Shown here: positions 10,657 to 20,083 of the stretch, one piece after another
How positions within the stretch are numbered: position 1 is the first letter of the stretch
Layout: every line of letters begins with the position of its first letter
Assembly: GCA_903829015.1 (NCBI GenBank)
Contig: CAIKOJ010000051.1
Location: forward strand, 1 to 64,000
Length of the DNA: 64,000 nucleotides
Origin: an uncultured Bacteroidota bacterium
GTDB taxonomy: Bacteria; Bacteroidota; Bacteroidia; Chitinophagales; Chitinophagaceae
Direction of reading: 5' to 3'
The notes under the pieces: model-generated
What the model was told of the DNA's origin: nothing
What the model saw: the letters and a program-made list of their open reading frames with translations, nothing else
Database searches by the model: none
Position numbers and translations under genes: made by a program

Positions 10657-12579
10657 CTAATCATTATCATAGACAGATGCACCCCCCCCATATAGTTGGG
10701 TCTTATACCGTAAAGATGGCGAATTTATTATTGGCCCGAGCCCCAGATCAGCCCATTTTTTATCTACTATGGCAATAGTGTCGTCGTCAGAAGCAAGGAT
10801 GTTAGGCCACGGCCGTTCGAATCCATCTAGTTTTTTTGTTTTGCGTGTTCCATCTAGTCCCAGTATCTGGTGTTGTGCACCTGCGTAAAAATGATCTCTT
10901 TTTGGATCCAGATTGTTGCAGAACCGCCAGAGCACATCGGCTATATCATCGGCACTAACAGTATGCTCTACATAGCATATTATCTTTATATTACTTAGGG
11001 TCGGCTCTTTACAAATGGTCTCATGTACATCCCTTACATGATTGAGCCTGTCTTTCTTCACAGCCACGAACAGCACCGGAATGTCCCATTCCTTTGCCAT
11101 TCGCTCGTTAATACCTGTGATCTCAGGTAGGGAAGACATCATTGCAGATTTCGAGAATCCCGGGTTAAGTTTGAATGGCACTAATGGCGTTGTTATCTCT
11201 TCTTCGGTTTTCCTTGTGCCATCGATACACAGCTTTCCACCAAAACCGAGTTTTGAGCAGCTATGATCAAGTACATCCATGGGGCCCTGGCTAAAGTAAA
11301 TGTCGGTTACGGGATTTAGATTACTCAGCACATAATGAGCCAGGTTTTTATAATCGTCTATAGCAATGCCACTGGTTGCCTGCCCGTCAGACAGCACCAG
11401 TATCTTGTTAAACATCATTTGCCCTGCCCCCCACATGGCGTTCATTACTTTTTGTCCCTGGCCGGCATATTCTTTGTTGATGGTGGTGATCACCAGATTA
11501 TGAAACACACCTTCTACCGGCATATTCATATCTGTGATCTCAGGTACCATCATCATTTTTATGGGTGTGAGGAATATTCGCTCAGTGGCCTTGCCCAACC
11601 AGGCATCTTCTTGCGGAGGGATGCCTACTATTGTTGCGGGATATATTGCATCCTTGCGGTGGGTAATGGCAGTTACATGAAACCTGGGGTAAAAATCGGG
11701 TAAAGAATAATAGCCGGTATGGTCTCCAAACGGGCCCTCCCATATCAACTCTTCAGCAGGGTCCACATAACCTTCAATTATGATGTCGGCATCGGCCGGC
11801 ACTTCAATGTCTGGTTGAGTGATGCAACGAACAAGTTCTACTTTTTTCTTCCGCAGAAAACCAGCCAGCATATACTCATCAACATTTTCAGGCAGTGGTG
11901 CTGTAGCTGCGTATGTATACACCGGATCGCCGCCAAGAGCTACTGCTACAGGCATAAGCTTGCCCAGTTTTTTATATTCGTTGTAGTGCCTTGCCGAAAC
12001 TTTATGCTTATGCCAATGCATTGCCGTCATTGTTTCGTCAAACACCTGCATACGGTACATGCCAATATTGCGAATACCGTTATTGGGCTCTTTTGTATGA
12101 ATGGCAGGCAACGTTATGAACCGGCCCCCATCCTGTGGCCAGCATTTAAGAATAGGTATTTTACTCAAATCCGGCTTTGCCATTACCACCTCCTGGCAAG
12201 CACCACGGCCATTAATTACTTTCGGCATCCATGATGCAAACTTGCCAAGCTGCGGTAGCATAGACAGCTTTTCAAGAATGCTGGTTTTAGGTGCCGACAT
12301 TTTCTTGAACAATGCTTCTATATCGCTGGTGGCATCATCCAGTTTTTCGATTCCAAGTGCAATGCACATGCGCCGCTCGCTACCCATAGAGTTGATAAGC
12401 AGTGGGAATCCGGTACCAGTATTTTCAAATAGCAATGCTTTATTCCTATCCGGGGTTTTGGATACCCGGTCAGTGATCTCAGCAATTTCCAGCACCGGAT
12501 CTACAAAGGTCTTGATCCTTACTAGTTCTCCTGCCTGCTCCAGTGCCTCAATAAATGCCCGCAACGATTTATATGCCAT
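10657..12579 (-). CDS. UbiD-family decarboxylase (menaquinone-biosynthesis decarboxylase type)
   Basis: 640 aa; MAYKSLRAFIEALEQAGELVRI..., EGPFGDHTGYYSLPDFYPRFHVTAITHRKDAIYPATIVG, characteristic of UbiD. Confidence 0.92.
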   Translation of the reverse strand: MAYKSLRAFIEALEQAGELVRIKTFVDPVLEIAEITDRVSKTPDRNKALLFENTGTGFPLLINSMGSERRMCIALGIEKLDDATSDIEALFKKMSAPKTSILEKLSMLPQLGKFASWMPKVINGRGACQEVVMAKPDLSKIPILKCWPQDGGRFITLPAIHTKEPNNGIRNIGMYRMQVFDETMTAMHWHKHKVSARHYNEYKKLGKLMPVAVALGGDPVYTYAATAPLPENVDEYMLAGFLRKKKVELVRCITQPDIEVPADADIIIEGYVDPAEELIWEGPFGDHTGYYSLPDFYPRFHVTAITHRKDAIYPATIVGIPPQEDAWLGKATERIFLTPIKMMMVPEITDMNMPVEGVFHNLVITTINKEYAGQGQKVMNAMWGAGQMMFNKILVLSDGQATSGIAIDDYKNLAHYVLSNLNPVTDIYFSQGPMDVLDHSCSKLGFGGKLCIDGTRKTEEEITTPLVPFKLNPGFSKSAMMSSLPEITGINERMAKEWDIPVLFVAVKKDRLNHVRDVHETICKEPTLSNIKIICYVEHTVSADDIADVLWRFCNNLDPKRDHFYAGAQHQILGLDGTRKTKKLDGFERPWPNILASDDDTIAIVDKKWADLGLGPIINSPSLRYKTQLYGGGASVYDND

Positions 12580-12644
12580 GGTGCAAAGTTAGGCTGATAA
12601 GTTGATTGCAGAATAGGATGTTGCTATGGTACAGTCATTATTAA

Positions 12645-13763
12645 CTATACATCCCGTTGTATGATCAATGAAGGTTTCATCCTTGCTGATATACGCTTGC
12701 CAATGCTAATGAACGGGCGTTCTATCAGATAATAAAAAAGTGTGGAAGTGATAAAAACAGAGGTAAAACAAACAACCGTAAACAAAATCAGATACCGTAC
12801 ACTAAAGGGTCTATCCAGCGGACCACCAATAAATTTCACAGTTATACCGATAACAAGTAAATGAACCAGATAAACTGCGTAAGAGATCTTACCCAAAAAC
12901 ACAAGTAATTTATTTTCAAGTATTCTTTGCGCTGTTTTACTACGGAGAATAGCAACCAGAAAAATGAATGAGCCAATGGCTGAAAGTACAAAGTAGTCTA
13001 TGCACGTAAAAGTCATTAGATAAATCAGTGTGGATCCAAGTTCGGAAATGCGGTTGATCTGTCGTAAAGAAAACAGCACTATAGCAGCAGCCAATATCAA
13101 ATAGCGGTATTTGTGCCATTTTGTTTTTTTAAACTCATCGCTAGTGATCATTGAATAATGACAACATACCAGTATGCCAAGCAAGAAGTGGAAACTGAAG
13201 ATGATGGAACTGCCAAGTATCAGAATTGTAAACAGAAAGTAGTTAATGAATCGTTTATTTTTTAACGCTAATGCAACAAAAAAAGGAATTAGAAATGAGC
13301 ACATCATTTCTATGGTCAGTGTCCAGCCCGGGCACCAAAATTTATTGTTGTATCTAAACAATATTGCCTCCTGCCAGAATTCAAATTTATTAAAAACAAA
13401 AAGATCCTTAAGCACCTGCATCGTGATGCGACCCTGGAATATCCATAGCGCAGAAGCCGTGACTATAATAAAATAGGGAGGGAATAATCTGAAAAATCGG
13501 CTTACGTAAAATTTTCTGAGGTCAAGCGGTTTGTTTCCGACGATGTATTTAAAAGACAGCACAAACCCACTGAGTACAAAGAAAAAAGATACAGCATCGT
13601 TGCCATTAAAAAGGATGCAAAAGACTCCGATATTTTTAGGATTTTTAAAATTGTAAACATAACCGGTATAATGGCTCACAAAAACCATCAATGCAGCAAT
13701 GCCTCTTGCCGAATCAAGATATTTGTAGTGCTTTTCTGTTTGAATTAATGGAACGTCAGGCAT
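12645..13763 (-). CDS. Acyltransferase 3 family membrane protein (OafA/YrhL-like)
   Basis: YLDSARGIAALMVFVSHYTGY..., DAVSFFFVLSGFVLS, multiple TM segments. Confidence 0.9.
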   Translation of the reverse strand: MPDVPLIQTEKHYKYLDSARGIAALMVFVSHYTGYVYNFKNPKNIGVFCILFNGNDAVSFFFVLSGFVLSFKYIVGNKPLDLRKFYVSRFFRLFPPYFIIVTASALWIFQGRITMQVLKDLFVFNKFEFWQEAILFRYNNKFWCPGWTLTIEMMCSFLIPFFVALALKNKRFINYFLFTILILGSSIIFSFHFLLGILVCCHYSMITSDEFKKTKWHKYRYLILAAAIVLFSLRQINRISELGSTLIYLMTFTCIDYFVLSAIGSFIFLVAILRSKTAQRILENKLLVFLGKISYAVYLVHLLVIGITVKFIGGPLDRPFSVRYLILFTVVCFTSVFITSTLFYYLIERPFISIGKRISARMKPSLIIQRDV

Positions 13764-13882
13764 AGGTATAATTTAAGGTAAAAGTAAAGTATTTTCGAAA
13801 GGGCGATAACAGAAGTCTATTACAAAAATAGTGTTTATGCTCTGTTTCCGCCTGTCAGTAAAATCAGCATACCTTTGCAGTA

Positions 13883-14593
13883 ATGCAAAACAGACCAACC
13901 GCAGCCGAACTGAAGAAAGGAGGAGTGATACTCGTAGATAAACCCTATAAGTGGACTTCCTTTGATGCAGTGAATAGTATTAAGATATCACTTAGAGCCA
14001 AAATTGGCCATTGCGGCACCCTTGATCCGCTGGCCACTGGCTTGCTGATCTGCTGCACCGGAGAAATGACGAAACAAATTTCGGGATACCAACAATTGCC
14101 AAAAGAATATACGGGCATTTTCCATCTGGGCGCTGAAACTGCTACCTACGATCTGGAGAGTGAGCCTATGGACTTTAAGCCATTTGAACACATTACGGAT
14201 GCCCAGATACACGAGGCGGCATTAAAACTCACCGGAGATATAATGCAGGTGCCACCAGCACATTCGGCCATAAAAAAAGACGGAAAACGCTCTTACGACC
14301 TGGCACGAGCCGGCAAGGAGGTGGTAATGGATGCCAGACCAATAACCATAGGCGAATTTGAGATTACGGCTATTAGGCTTCCGGAAGTGCATTTCAGGGT
14401 GATGTGTAGCACAGGTACCTATATCAGGTCTATTGCACATGATATTGGTGATCTGCTGGGCTGCGGGGCGTACCTGCAAGAGCTTAGACGTACAAAAATT
14501 GGAAATTTTGATGCAGCCGATGCGCTGACGCCGCTGGAATGGAAAAATTTCTGGAAACCTGCACCAATCGCTGAAACGGGCAGCCAGCAATGA
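13883..14593 (+). CDS. truB: tRNA pseudouridine(55) synthase
   Basis: GVILVDKPYKWTSFDAV...KIGHCGTLDPLATGLLI; VPPAHSAIKKDGKRSYDLARAG. Confidence 0.96.
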   Translation: MQNRPTAAELKKGGVILVDKPYKWTSFDAVNSIKISLRAKIGHCGTLDPLATGLLICCTGEMTKQISGYQQLPKEYTGIFHLGAETATYDLESEPMDFKPFEHITDAQIHEAALKLTGDIMQVPPAHSAIKKDGKRSYDLARAGKEVVMDARPITIGEFEITAIRLPEVHFRVMCSTGTYIRSIAHDIGDLLGCGAYLQELRRTKIGNFDAADALTPLEWKNFWKPAPIAETGSQQ

Positions 14594-14805
14594 TTGTAAG
14601 TATTTACCGGTAATGGAGCAGTTGCGGTTTTAGCCTCAATAGTATTGATTGGCATGATTATTGTAAATTTCATGTTCTGATTATATATTATAACAATTCG
14701 CATTAATAATGACCAGTTAAGTGCTTGTAAAACAACTGTTAATAGATTTTGTGGAAATGTGGATAACTAAAAAAACCGTATTATTGTAGATTAAAGTAAA
14801 AGGTT

Positions 14806-16800
14806 ATGCATTACAAAAGTCATCCTTCAGGTATAGTTACAAATAATTTATTTGCTATAAAGGTTGAAGACCTTATAAGGGAAATAATTATTCAGAATGA
14901 AATCCCGTATTACAGGATCGAATCGGGGGTGGAACACCACACCGCTGAGGGAGCTGAAGACGGCGATATGCCGGTGATTCGCATTATTACCTATTTTGAA
15001 GATACGGTAAACAAAATATCGCATGTGCTGCATGATGAGTTTGATGTTGATATTGAAAGATCAGTAGACAAAAAGAAAATACGCATAGAAACCTTCGCAT
15101 ATAAGAATATAAATTATACTGCAACGCTTACCAAAGACCGTCAGCAGCAAACTGAATACAAAAGATCAGGCAACAAGAAATTCGAAGTTCAGATCTGCTC
15201 CATGCTACAGGATGCGTGGTCTGGTATTGAAAAGGAACTTGGATACGATACCAATTTTGTACCTGACGAAGCAAAAAGAGATTTTTACAGGGTAGGTGCA
15301 CTTCTGGAAATGGCAGATATTGAATTCCTGAAAATACGCACTGAGCTTGGACAAAAACTAAGCAACAAGAAGAATGCAGCAGCACCTGCGACTGTGCAAC
15401 CCGCAGCAGCAGCTGTGCAACCCGCAGTAGCAGCTGTACAACCAGTGGTAGAAAAAGAAGCAACAACTTTTGCAGATTTTCTGAATGCTGTATCAAAAGA
15501 AACACCAGCAGCACCACCTCAACCTGCAGTAACTTTTGCTCCACCGGTATCTGAAGCACCTAAAGTGGTAGCACCGGAAGTAAAAATGCCCGAACCAGTA
15601 ATGCCTGTAATGCAGGTACCTGTAATACCGGAAATAAAGGTGGAACCAGCACCACAACCAGTGGCTCAGATTCCTGTGGTTCAAACGCCTCCGCCTCCGG
15701 TGCCACAAATAAAGGTTGAAGTTGCACCACCACCAGCCCCTGTAGCACAGGTGCCGCATATGGAAGTGCCACCAGCTACGGTACAACCAATTAAAGTTGA
15801 AACTGCACAACCGGTAAATTACTACCAGCCCATAGCTGAGATACCTGCTATGCCGGCAGCAATAAAAGTGGAAGAACCAGTTATTGCGCCAGTACCGCAG
15901 CAACCTCAGGCACCAGCAGCAGCAATGGGCATAGCACCAAAACCGATAACTGTACCAAGCGTAGAATCAGTTATCAGTGCTGGTGCATCGGGTATTAACC
16001 TGGGTGGGTTAAAAGAGCTCGCTGAGAGCATTAACCACACGGAAATCAAGAGCAACATTACTGTTCCTGTACCACCAGCGCCAAAACCCGAAATTATAAT
16101 AGAATCAGTAATTCCGCCGGCACCAGTGGTAGAAGCACCTAAGGCTGCTCCATTGCCTGAACTGGTAGTACCTGTGGCAGAAAGAATTATAACCGAATCG
16201 ATACCACAGATAACATCTGTACCTGACATAAGCAATACCAATGTAAACGGCAGTGGTATCTTCCAGAAGATACCAGATATTATCCGTGAGGAAAAGGCGG
16301 CACCTGTAGTAAACGAAGAAGCAAAGGCTACAATAGCAGCGCCGGTTGATGAGAACGCACAGATGACCGATGTAACACTCAGAGACTATGTAATGAACAG
16401 CAAAATACTGAAAGAAATAGACCAAATGATCGCTGAGCGTGCCGGTGCAAAGATCAACTCAGATATTGATATCGAAGGTGATGTAGAGCGCCTGCGCTTC
16501 CTGAAGGTGTACAGCCTGAAGCAACTGCACGACCGCCTGACCGACAACAAAATGGACATTGTCGCATTTGCTGAAAAGTGGATAGGCAAGGATAACGGTG
16601 GTTCATTTGATTCGGGCATATCACTGTTCTACTTGGAGTATTTGCTGGTAGGTAAGAAAAATGATCCGGCATTTGCAGTAGATTATGTTGTGAAATTTAT
16701 TTCGGACAACGACTACAGCGCGCGCTACATTATACCTACTTACAACTCAATACATAACACCGAAGCACCTAATTTTTCGCATCTGACATTGAAGGCGTAA
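14806..16800 (+). CDS. RelA/SpoT-like nucleotidyltransferase-fold domain + long Pro/Val/Ala/Gln-rich linker + C-terminal helical domain
   Basis: DMPVIRIITYFEDTVNKI..., FEVQICSMLQDAWSGIEKELGYD...AKRDFYRVGALLEMADIEFLKIRTEL aligns by eye to RelA/SpoT (EIQIRT..HAWAEIEHDLGYK..); residues ~190-490 low complexity. Confidence 0.75.
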   Translation: MHYKSHPSGIVTNNLFAIKVEDLIREIIIQNEIPYYRIESGVEHHTAEGAEDGDMPVIRIITYFEDTVNKISHVLHDEFDVDIERSVDKKKIRIETFAYKNINYTATLTKDRQQQTEYKRSGNKKFEVQICSMLQDAWSGIEKELGYDTNFVPDEAKRDFYRVGALLEMADIEFLKIRTELGQKLSNKKNAAAPATVQPAAAAVQPAVAAVQPVVEKEATTFADFLNAVSKETPAAPPQPAVTFAPPVSEAPKVVAPEVKMPEPVMPVMQVPVIPEIKVEPAPQPVAQIPVVQTPPPPVPQIKVEVAPPPAPVAQVPHMEVPPATVQPIKVETAQPVNYYQPIAEIPAMPAAIKVEEPVIAPVPQQPQAPAAAMGIAPKPITVPSVESVISAGASGINLGGLKELAESINHTEIKSNITVPVPPAPKPEIIIESVIPPAPVVEAPKAAPLPELVVPVAERIITESIPQITSVPDISNTNVNGSGIFQKIPDIIREEKAAPVVNEEAKATIAAPVDENAQMTDVTLRDYVMNSKILKEIDQMIAERAGAKINSDIDIEGDVERLRFLKVYSLKQLHDRLTDNKMDIVAFAEKWIGKDNGGSFDSGISLFYLEYLLVGKKNDPAFAVDYVVKFISDNDYSARYIIPTYNSIHNTEAPNFSHLTLKA

Positions 16801-16885
16801 GCCCAACCCCCTAAACCCCAACCCCTAAAGGGGCTTTTCCCTTGTTTGGAAAAGATGGCTTAGCGGTCTGGTAATAAAATAATTG

Positions 16886-16917
16886 AGCGGTTGGATTTAC
16901 TCCAGCCGCTTTTTTTA
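16886..16917. terminator. Rho-independent terminator
   Basis: AGCGGTTGGA-TTTAC-TCCAGCCGCT followed by TTTTTT. Confidence 0.65.
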
Positions 16918-16961
16918 TGCGGCAGGAGGCATGCGGGCAATCTTTGTTTCTGAACCGTTTA

Positions 16962-17612
16962 CTATTTTTTCTTTAGTTGTTTTGCGTGCATTTTAGGCAG
17001 CAGCATTTCAATCATTTTTTCAATACGCTTTGCTCTGGTTTCGGGTTTTTTGGCATCGATGATGGAGATGGCATATTCTTTTTTGCAGGTAAAAGACTGT
17101 GCATAGAAATACTCAGAAAGCCCCTTATGCTGCCGCAGCGCTGCATGGGCATCAGTGGGCAGGAGCACAGTACGCTGCACATAATCAATCCCTTCGGTTT
17201 TGCGTTCGGTAATTGGCACATCGCGGTCCGATGGTTTGGCGCGTGGTGCATTGGTAAACCTGATACCCGACCAATCATCATTGAGCGATACCGAAGTCTG
17301 GCCGCGGTAACCGTATGTGGTTACGATCTGCCAGTGTTTCATCTGGATAAGATCAGATGAAATGGCGCCGCTTTTTTTTGGGTAGAGTATCCAAAAGACT
17401 GTTTCGTGGCCGATGTGATCTGCAACCACTGAAAGGTAGTGATGCAGCTCACTGCTATCGAGCGTAAACAACGCCAGCTGCGGAACGGGTTTTTCTTTGC
17501 CCAGCTTTTTACTGACTTTAAAATCAGTAAAGTACTCAGCACAATCGGCAGGGGCATTGATGAGCCACAGCGGTTTTGCAGTGTTAAGCCTTAGTTTTTT
17601 GAGAAGATCCAT
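16962..17612 (-). CDS. YdeI/OmpD-associated family-like protein
   Basis: C-terminal HAALRQHKGLSEYFYAQSFTCKKEYAISIIDAKKPETRAKRIEKMIEML typical of this family. Confidence 0.6.
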   Translation of the reverse strand: MDLLKKLRLNTAKPLWLINAPADCAEYFTDFKVSKKLGKEKPVPQLALFTLDSSELHHYLSVVADHIGHETVFWILYPKKSGAISSDLIQMKHWQIVTTYGYRGQTSVSLNDDWSGIRFTNAPRAKPSDRDVPITERKTEGIDYVQRTVLLPTDAHAALRQHKGLSEYFYAQSFTCKKEYAISIIDAKKPETRAKRIEKMIEMLLPKMHAKQLKKK

Positions 17613-17761
17613 TGGGACAAATAATGCAGAAAAGGATCAAAAAATGCAAAAAATTATAGTTAAAATTATGTTAAATATTTGAAAAACGTATTAAAAATGA
17701 TTTTTTTTTATTAATTCTATGCTGATTTATAGTTTCTTAACCTTTTTTAAAAAATATACCA

Positions 17762-18310
17762 ATGAAAAAGATAATATTGTTATTCGTACTCCTGGCATTT
17801 ATGCAAGAAATAATGGCGCAAACAGGCGCTCTCAGTGTAACCAATAATAATACCTGCACTTATCATGTGATTATGTATGCTCAATCCGTATACATGGGCA
17901 GCGGCGGCGGCTCATGTAGCACTATACAGGCTATTTTTGATGTGCCGCCCGGTGTGACCTATTCATGGACCGATCCTTACGATTTTGAAACGAGTACTTC
18001 CTATTGCACTGCAGGAACAGGTACGTGTCCAGCAACGCCGGCCATTGGCTGGACCGCCTTACCAGGTGGATATGCTTCCGTATGCGGTACTTCATGCTTT
18101 TTATTAAGGCCCTGGAGTGGTACCTATCCATCAGACTGGTTCTGGACGAGTGGCCAAATTGATTATCCCGGTTGTTCATGCGGCGTAACCGGGTTATTGG
18201 GGGCGGCATCCTGTAGTGGTTCATTGACTTTGTCAGGGGGTTGCTCGTCCAGTGCTTCGTGGAGTTATGGTGGAAGTGCGCCTTTAGATGTAACTATCGT
18301 TGTAAACTAA
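17762..18310 (+). CDS. Cysteine-rich secreted protein of unknown function
   Basis: 182 aa; signal peptide MKKIILLFVLLAFMQEIMAQ; 10 cysteines in the mature part. Confidence 0.75.
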   Translation: MKKIILLFVLLAFMQEIMAQTGALSVTNNNTCTYHVIMYAQSVYMGSGGGSCSTIQAIFDVPPGVTYSWTDPYDFETSTSYCTAGTGTCPATPAIGWTALPGGYASVCGTSCFLLRPWSGTYPSDWFWTSGQIDYPGCSCGVTGLLGAASCSGSLTLSGGCSSSASWSYGGSAPLDVTIVVN

Positions 18311-18386
18311 ATTAATTTCAGCTTACATTTAATTGCAATAATTAGCTATTTTTATGAAACCGTTGTAATAAATAATCTGTGCTTAT

Positions 18387-20072
18387 ATGAATTCTAAAAT
18401 AAAAAAGTATAAACTGAGATATTCATTTGTCTTATTTTTTTCCTTTATTGTTTCTTTCGGCATCTTGGATAGCAATGCCCAAATAATAAATACAATTGCC
18501 GGAAATGGCATAATCGGATTTAGCGGGGATGGCGGGCAGTCGACTGCGGCGCAATTTCATGCCCCACAGGGCATTCACATGGACAATTACGGAAATTTAT
18601 ATATTTGTGACGCTAGCAACGAACGTATCAGAAAAATAAATTCTTCGGGTATAATATACACAATAGCAGGGACCGGAATAGCGGGGTACAGCGGGGATGG
18701 CGGACAAGCATCTGCGGCCAAATTGTGGGGCCCAAATGATATTACAGTTGATGGAGCAGGTAATATTTTTATAGCCGATGCAAACAACTATCGAATTAGA
18801 AAAATTGATCCATCAGGAATTATTACAACGATTGCAGGTACCGGAACGATAGGTCTTGGCGGCGATGGCGGCGATGCAACCGCTGCGCAATTAAATTTCC
18901 CTACGAGTATTTGTGTTGATGGCGCAGGGAATATACTTTTTGCCGATCAAAACAATCACAAGGTACGGAAGATTAACACATTAGGGGTAATAACAACAGT
19001 TGCCGGAACCGGAGTTGCCGGCTTTGGTGGCGATGGTAGTCCAGCAACTGCTGGGTTATTGAATTTCCCTCAGGGTATAGATGTAGACGCTATTGGAAAT
19101 ATTTATATATCTGATGGCGGCAATAGACGAATCAGAAAAATTGATATGACCGGTATTATTACAACAATAGCAGGTACAGGCGCAAGTGGATTCAGTGGGG
19201 ACGGAGGCATGGCAACCGGTGCGGCAATTGGACCAGCTCAGATATTGTTGGATGGAACCGGAAGTCTTTTTATAGCTGATTTTAATAATAGTCGTTTAAG
19301 GGAAATTAATTCTTTCGGAATTATTTCAACAATTGCAGGGATATCACCTCCAGGTTTTAGCGGAGACGGAGGCACAGCTACCTCAGCACAGTTAAATGGT
19401 CCGGTAGGAATAGCGGTAGGTTGTGGCGGAAATATTTATTTCAGTGACCGCAATAATCAGCGCATCCGCAGGATAGCAGTTGCCAGCCATGTCCCGGCTT
19501 TCGCCGGAGGACATACCGGAAACTTAGTTGTTTGCGCAAATTCCAGTACTAACAATATTGATACGTTATTGACCGCATCAGATTCAGATACCGGGCAGGC
19601 AGAAACATGGAGTGCAGTTACTTTGCCAATGCATGGAACGCTGATATCATCGTATTCTGCAATAGTCACTGGCGGCACACTCATGCCCTCCGGATTATCG
19701 TATACGCCTGCTGCTGGATACTCTGGTACCGATACTTTTACAGTACAGGTGTCGGACTGTATGAATCTATCTGACACTACCACTGTTTTCGTAAGAATTA
19801 GCGATTGCACGCTTGGAATCGTTGCCGATACAAAAGGGAGCTCTTTGAATATTTATCCAAATCCTGCGACCGGTGTGCTGACAATAAAAATGAATGATGG
19901 GACGTTCACCTCATTAACTATTTCCAATTCGGTAGGGCAGGTTGTCATTTCGCAACAATTGATTAACGCTACTCAAACAAAAGCAGATGTAAACACATTG
20001 CCAGCAGGATCATACTATATTACTGTGAAAGGTGCGTATGGAAGTGTGGTGAGGAGGTTTGTAAAGGATTGA
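18387..20072 (+). CDS. NHL-repeat secreted protein with T9SS C-terminal sorting domain
   Basis: Repeats TIAGTGxxGFSGDGGxATxAxLxxPxGIxVDxxGNIYIADxxNxRIRKI; C-terminal LNIYPNPATGVLTIKMNDGTF...GSYYITVKG. Confidence 0.9.
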   Translation: MNSKIKKYKLRYSFVLFFSFIVSFGILDSNAQIINTIAGNGIIGFSGDGGQSTAAQFHAPQGIHMDNYGNLYICDASNERIRKINSSGIIYTIAGTGIAGYSGDGGQASAAKLWGPNDITVDGAGNIFIADANNYRIRKIDPSGIITTIAGTGTIGLGGDGGDATAAQLNFPTSICVDGAGNILFADQNNHKVRKINTLGVITTVAGTGVAGFGGDGSPATAGLLNFPQGIDVDAIGNIYISDGGNRRIRKIDMTGIITTIAGTGASGFSGDGGMATGAAIGPAQILLDGTGSLFIADFNNSRLREINSFGIISTIAGISPPGFSGDGGTATSAQLNGPVGIAVGCGGNIYFSDRNNQRIRRIAVASHVPAFAGGHTGNLVVCANSSTNNIDTLLTASDSDTGQAETWSAVTLPMHGTLISSYSAIVTGGTLMPSGLSYTPAAGYSGTDTFTVQVSDCMNLSDTTTVFVRISDCTLGIVADTKGSSLNIYPNPATGVLTIKMNDGTFTSLTISNSVGQVVISQQLINATQTKADVNTLPAGSYYITVKGAYGSVVRRFVKD

Positions 20073-20083
20073 TCTGCTGTTGT

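Noticed and set aside
15128-16425. Several 70-143-aa ORFs antisense to the Pro/Val-rich linker
   Set aside because: Low-complexity repeats leave antisense frames open; compositions are Leu/Trp/Arg/Tyr-biased and non-biological.
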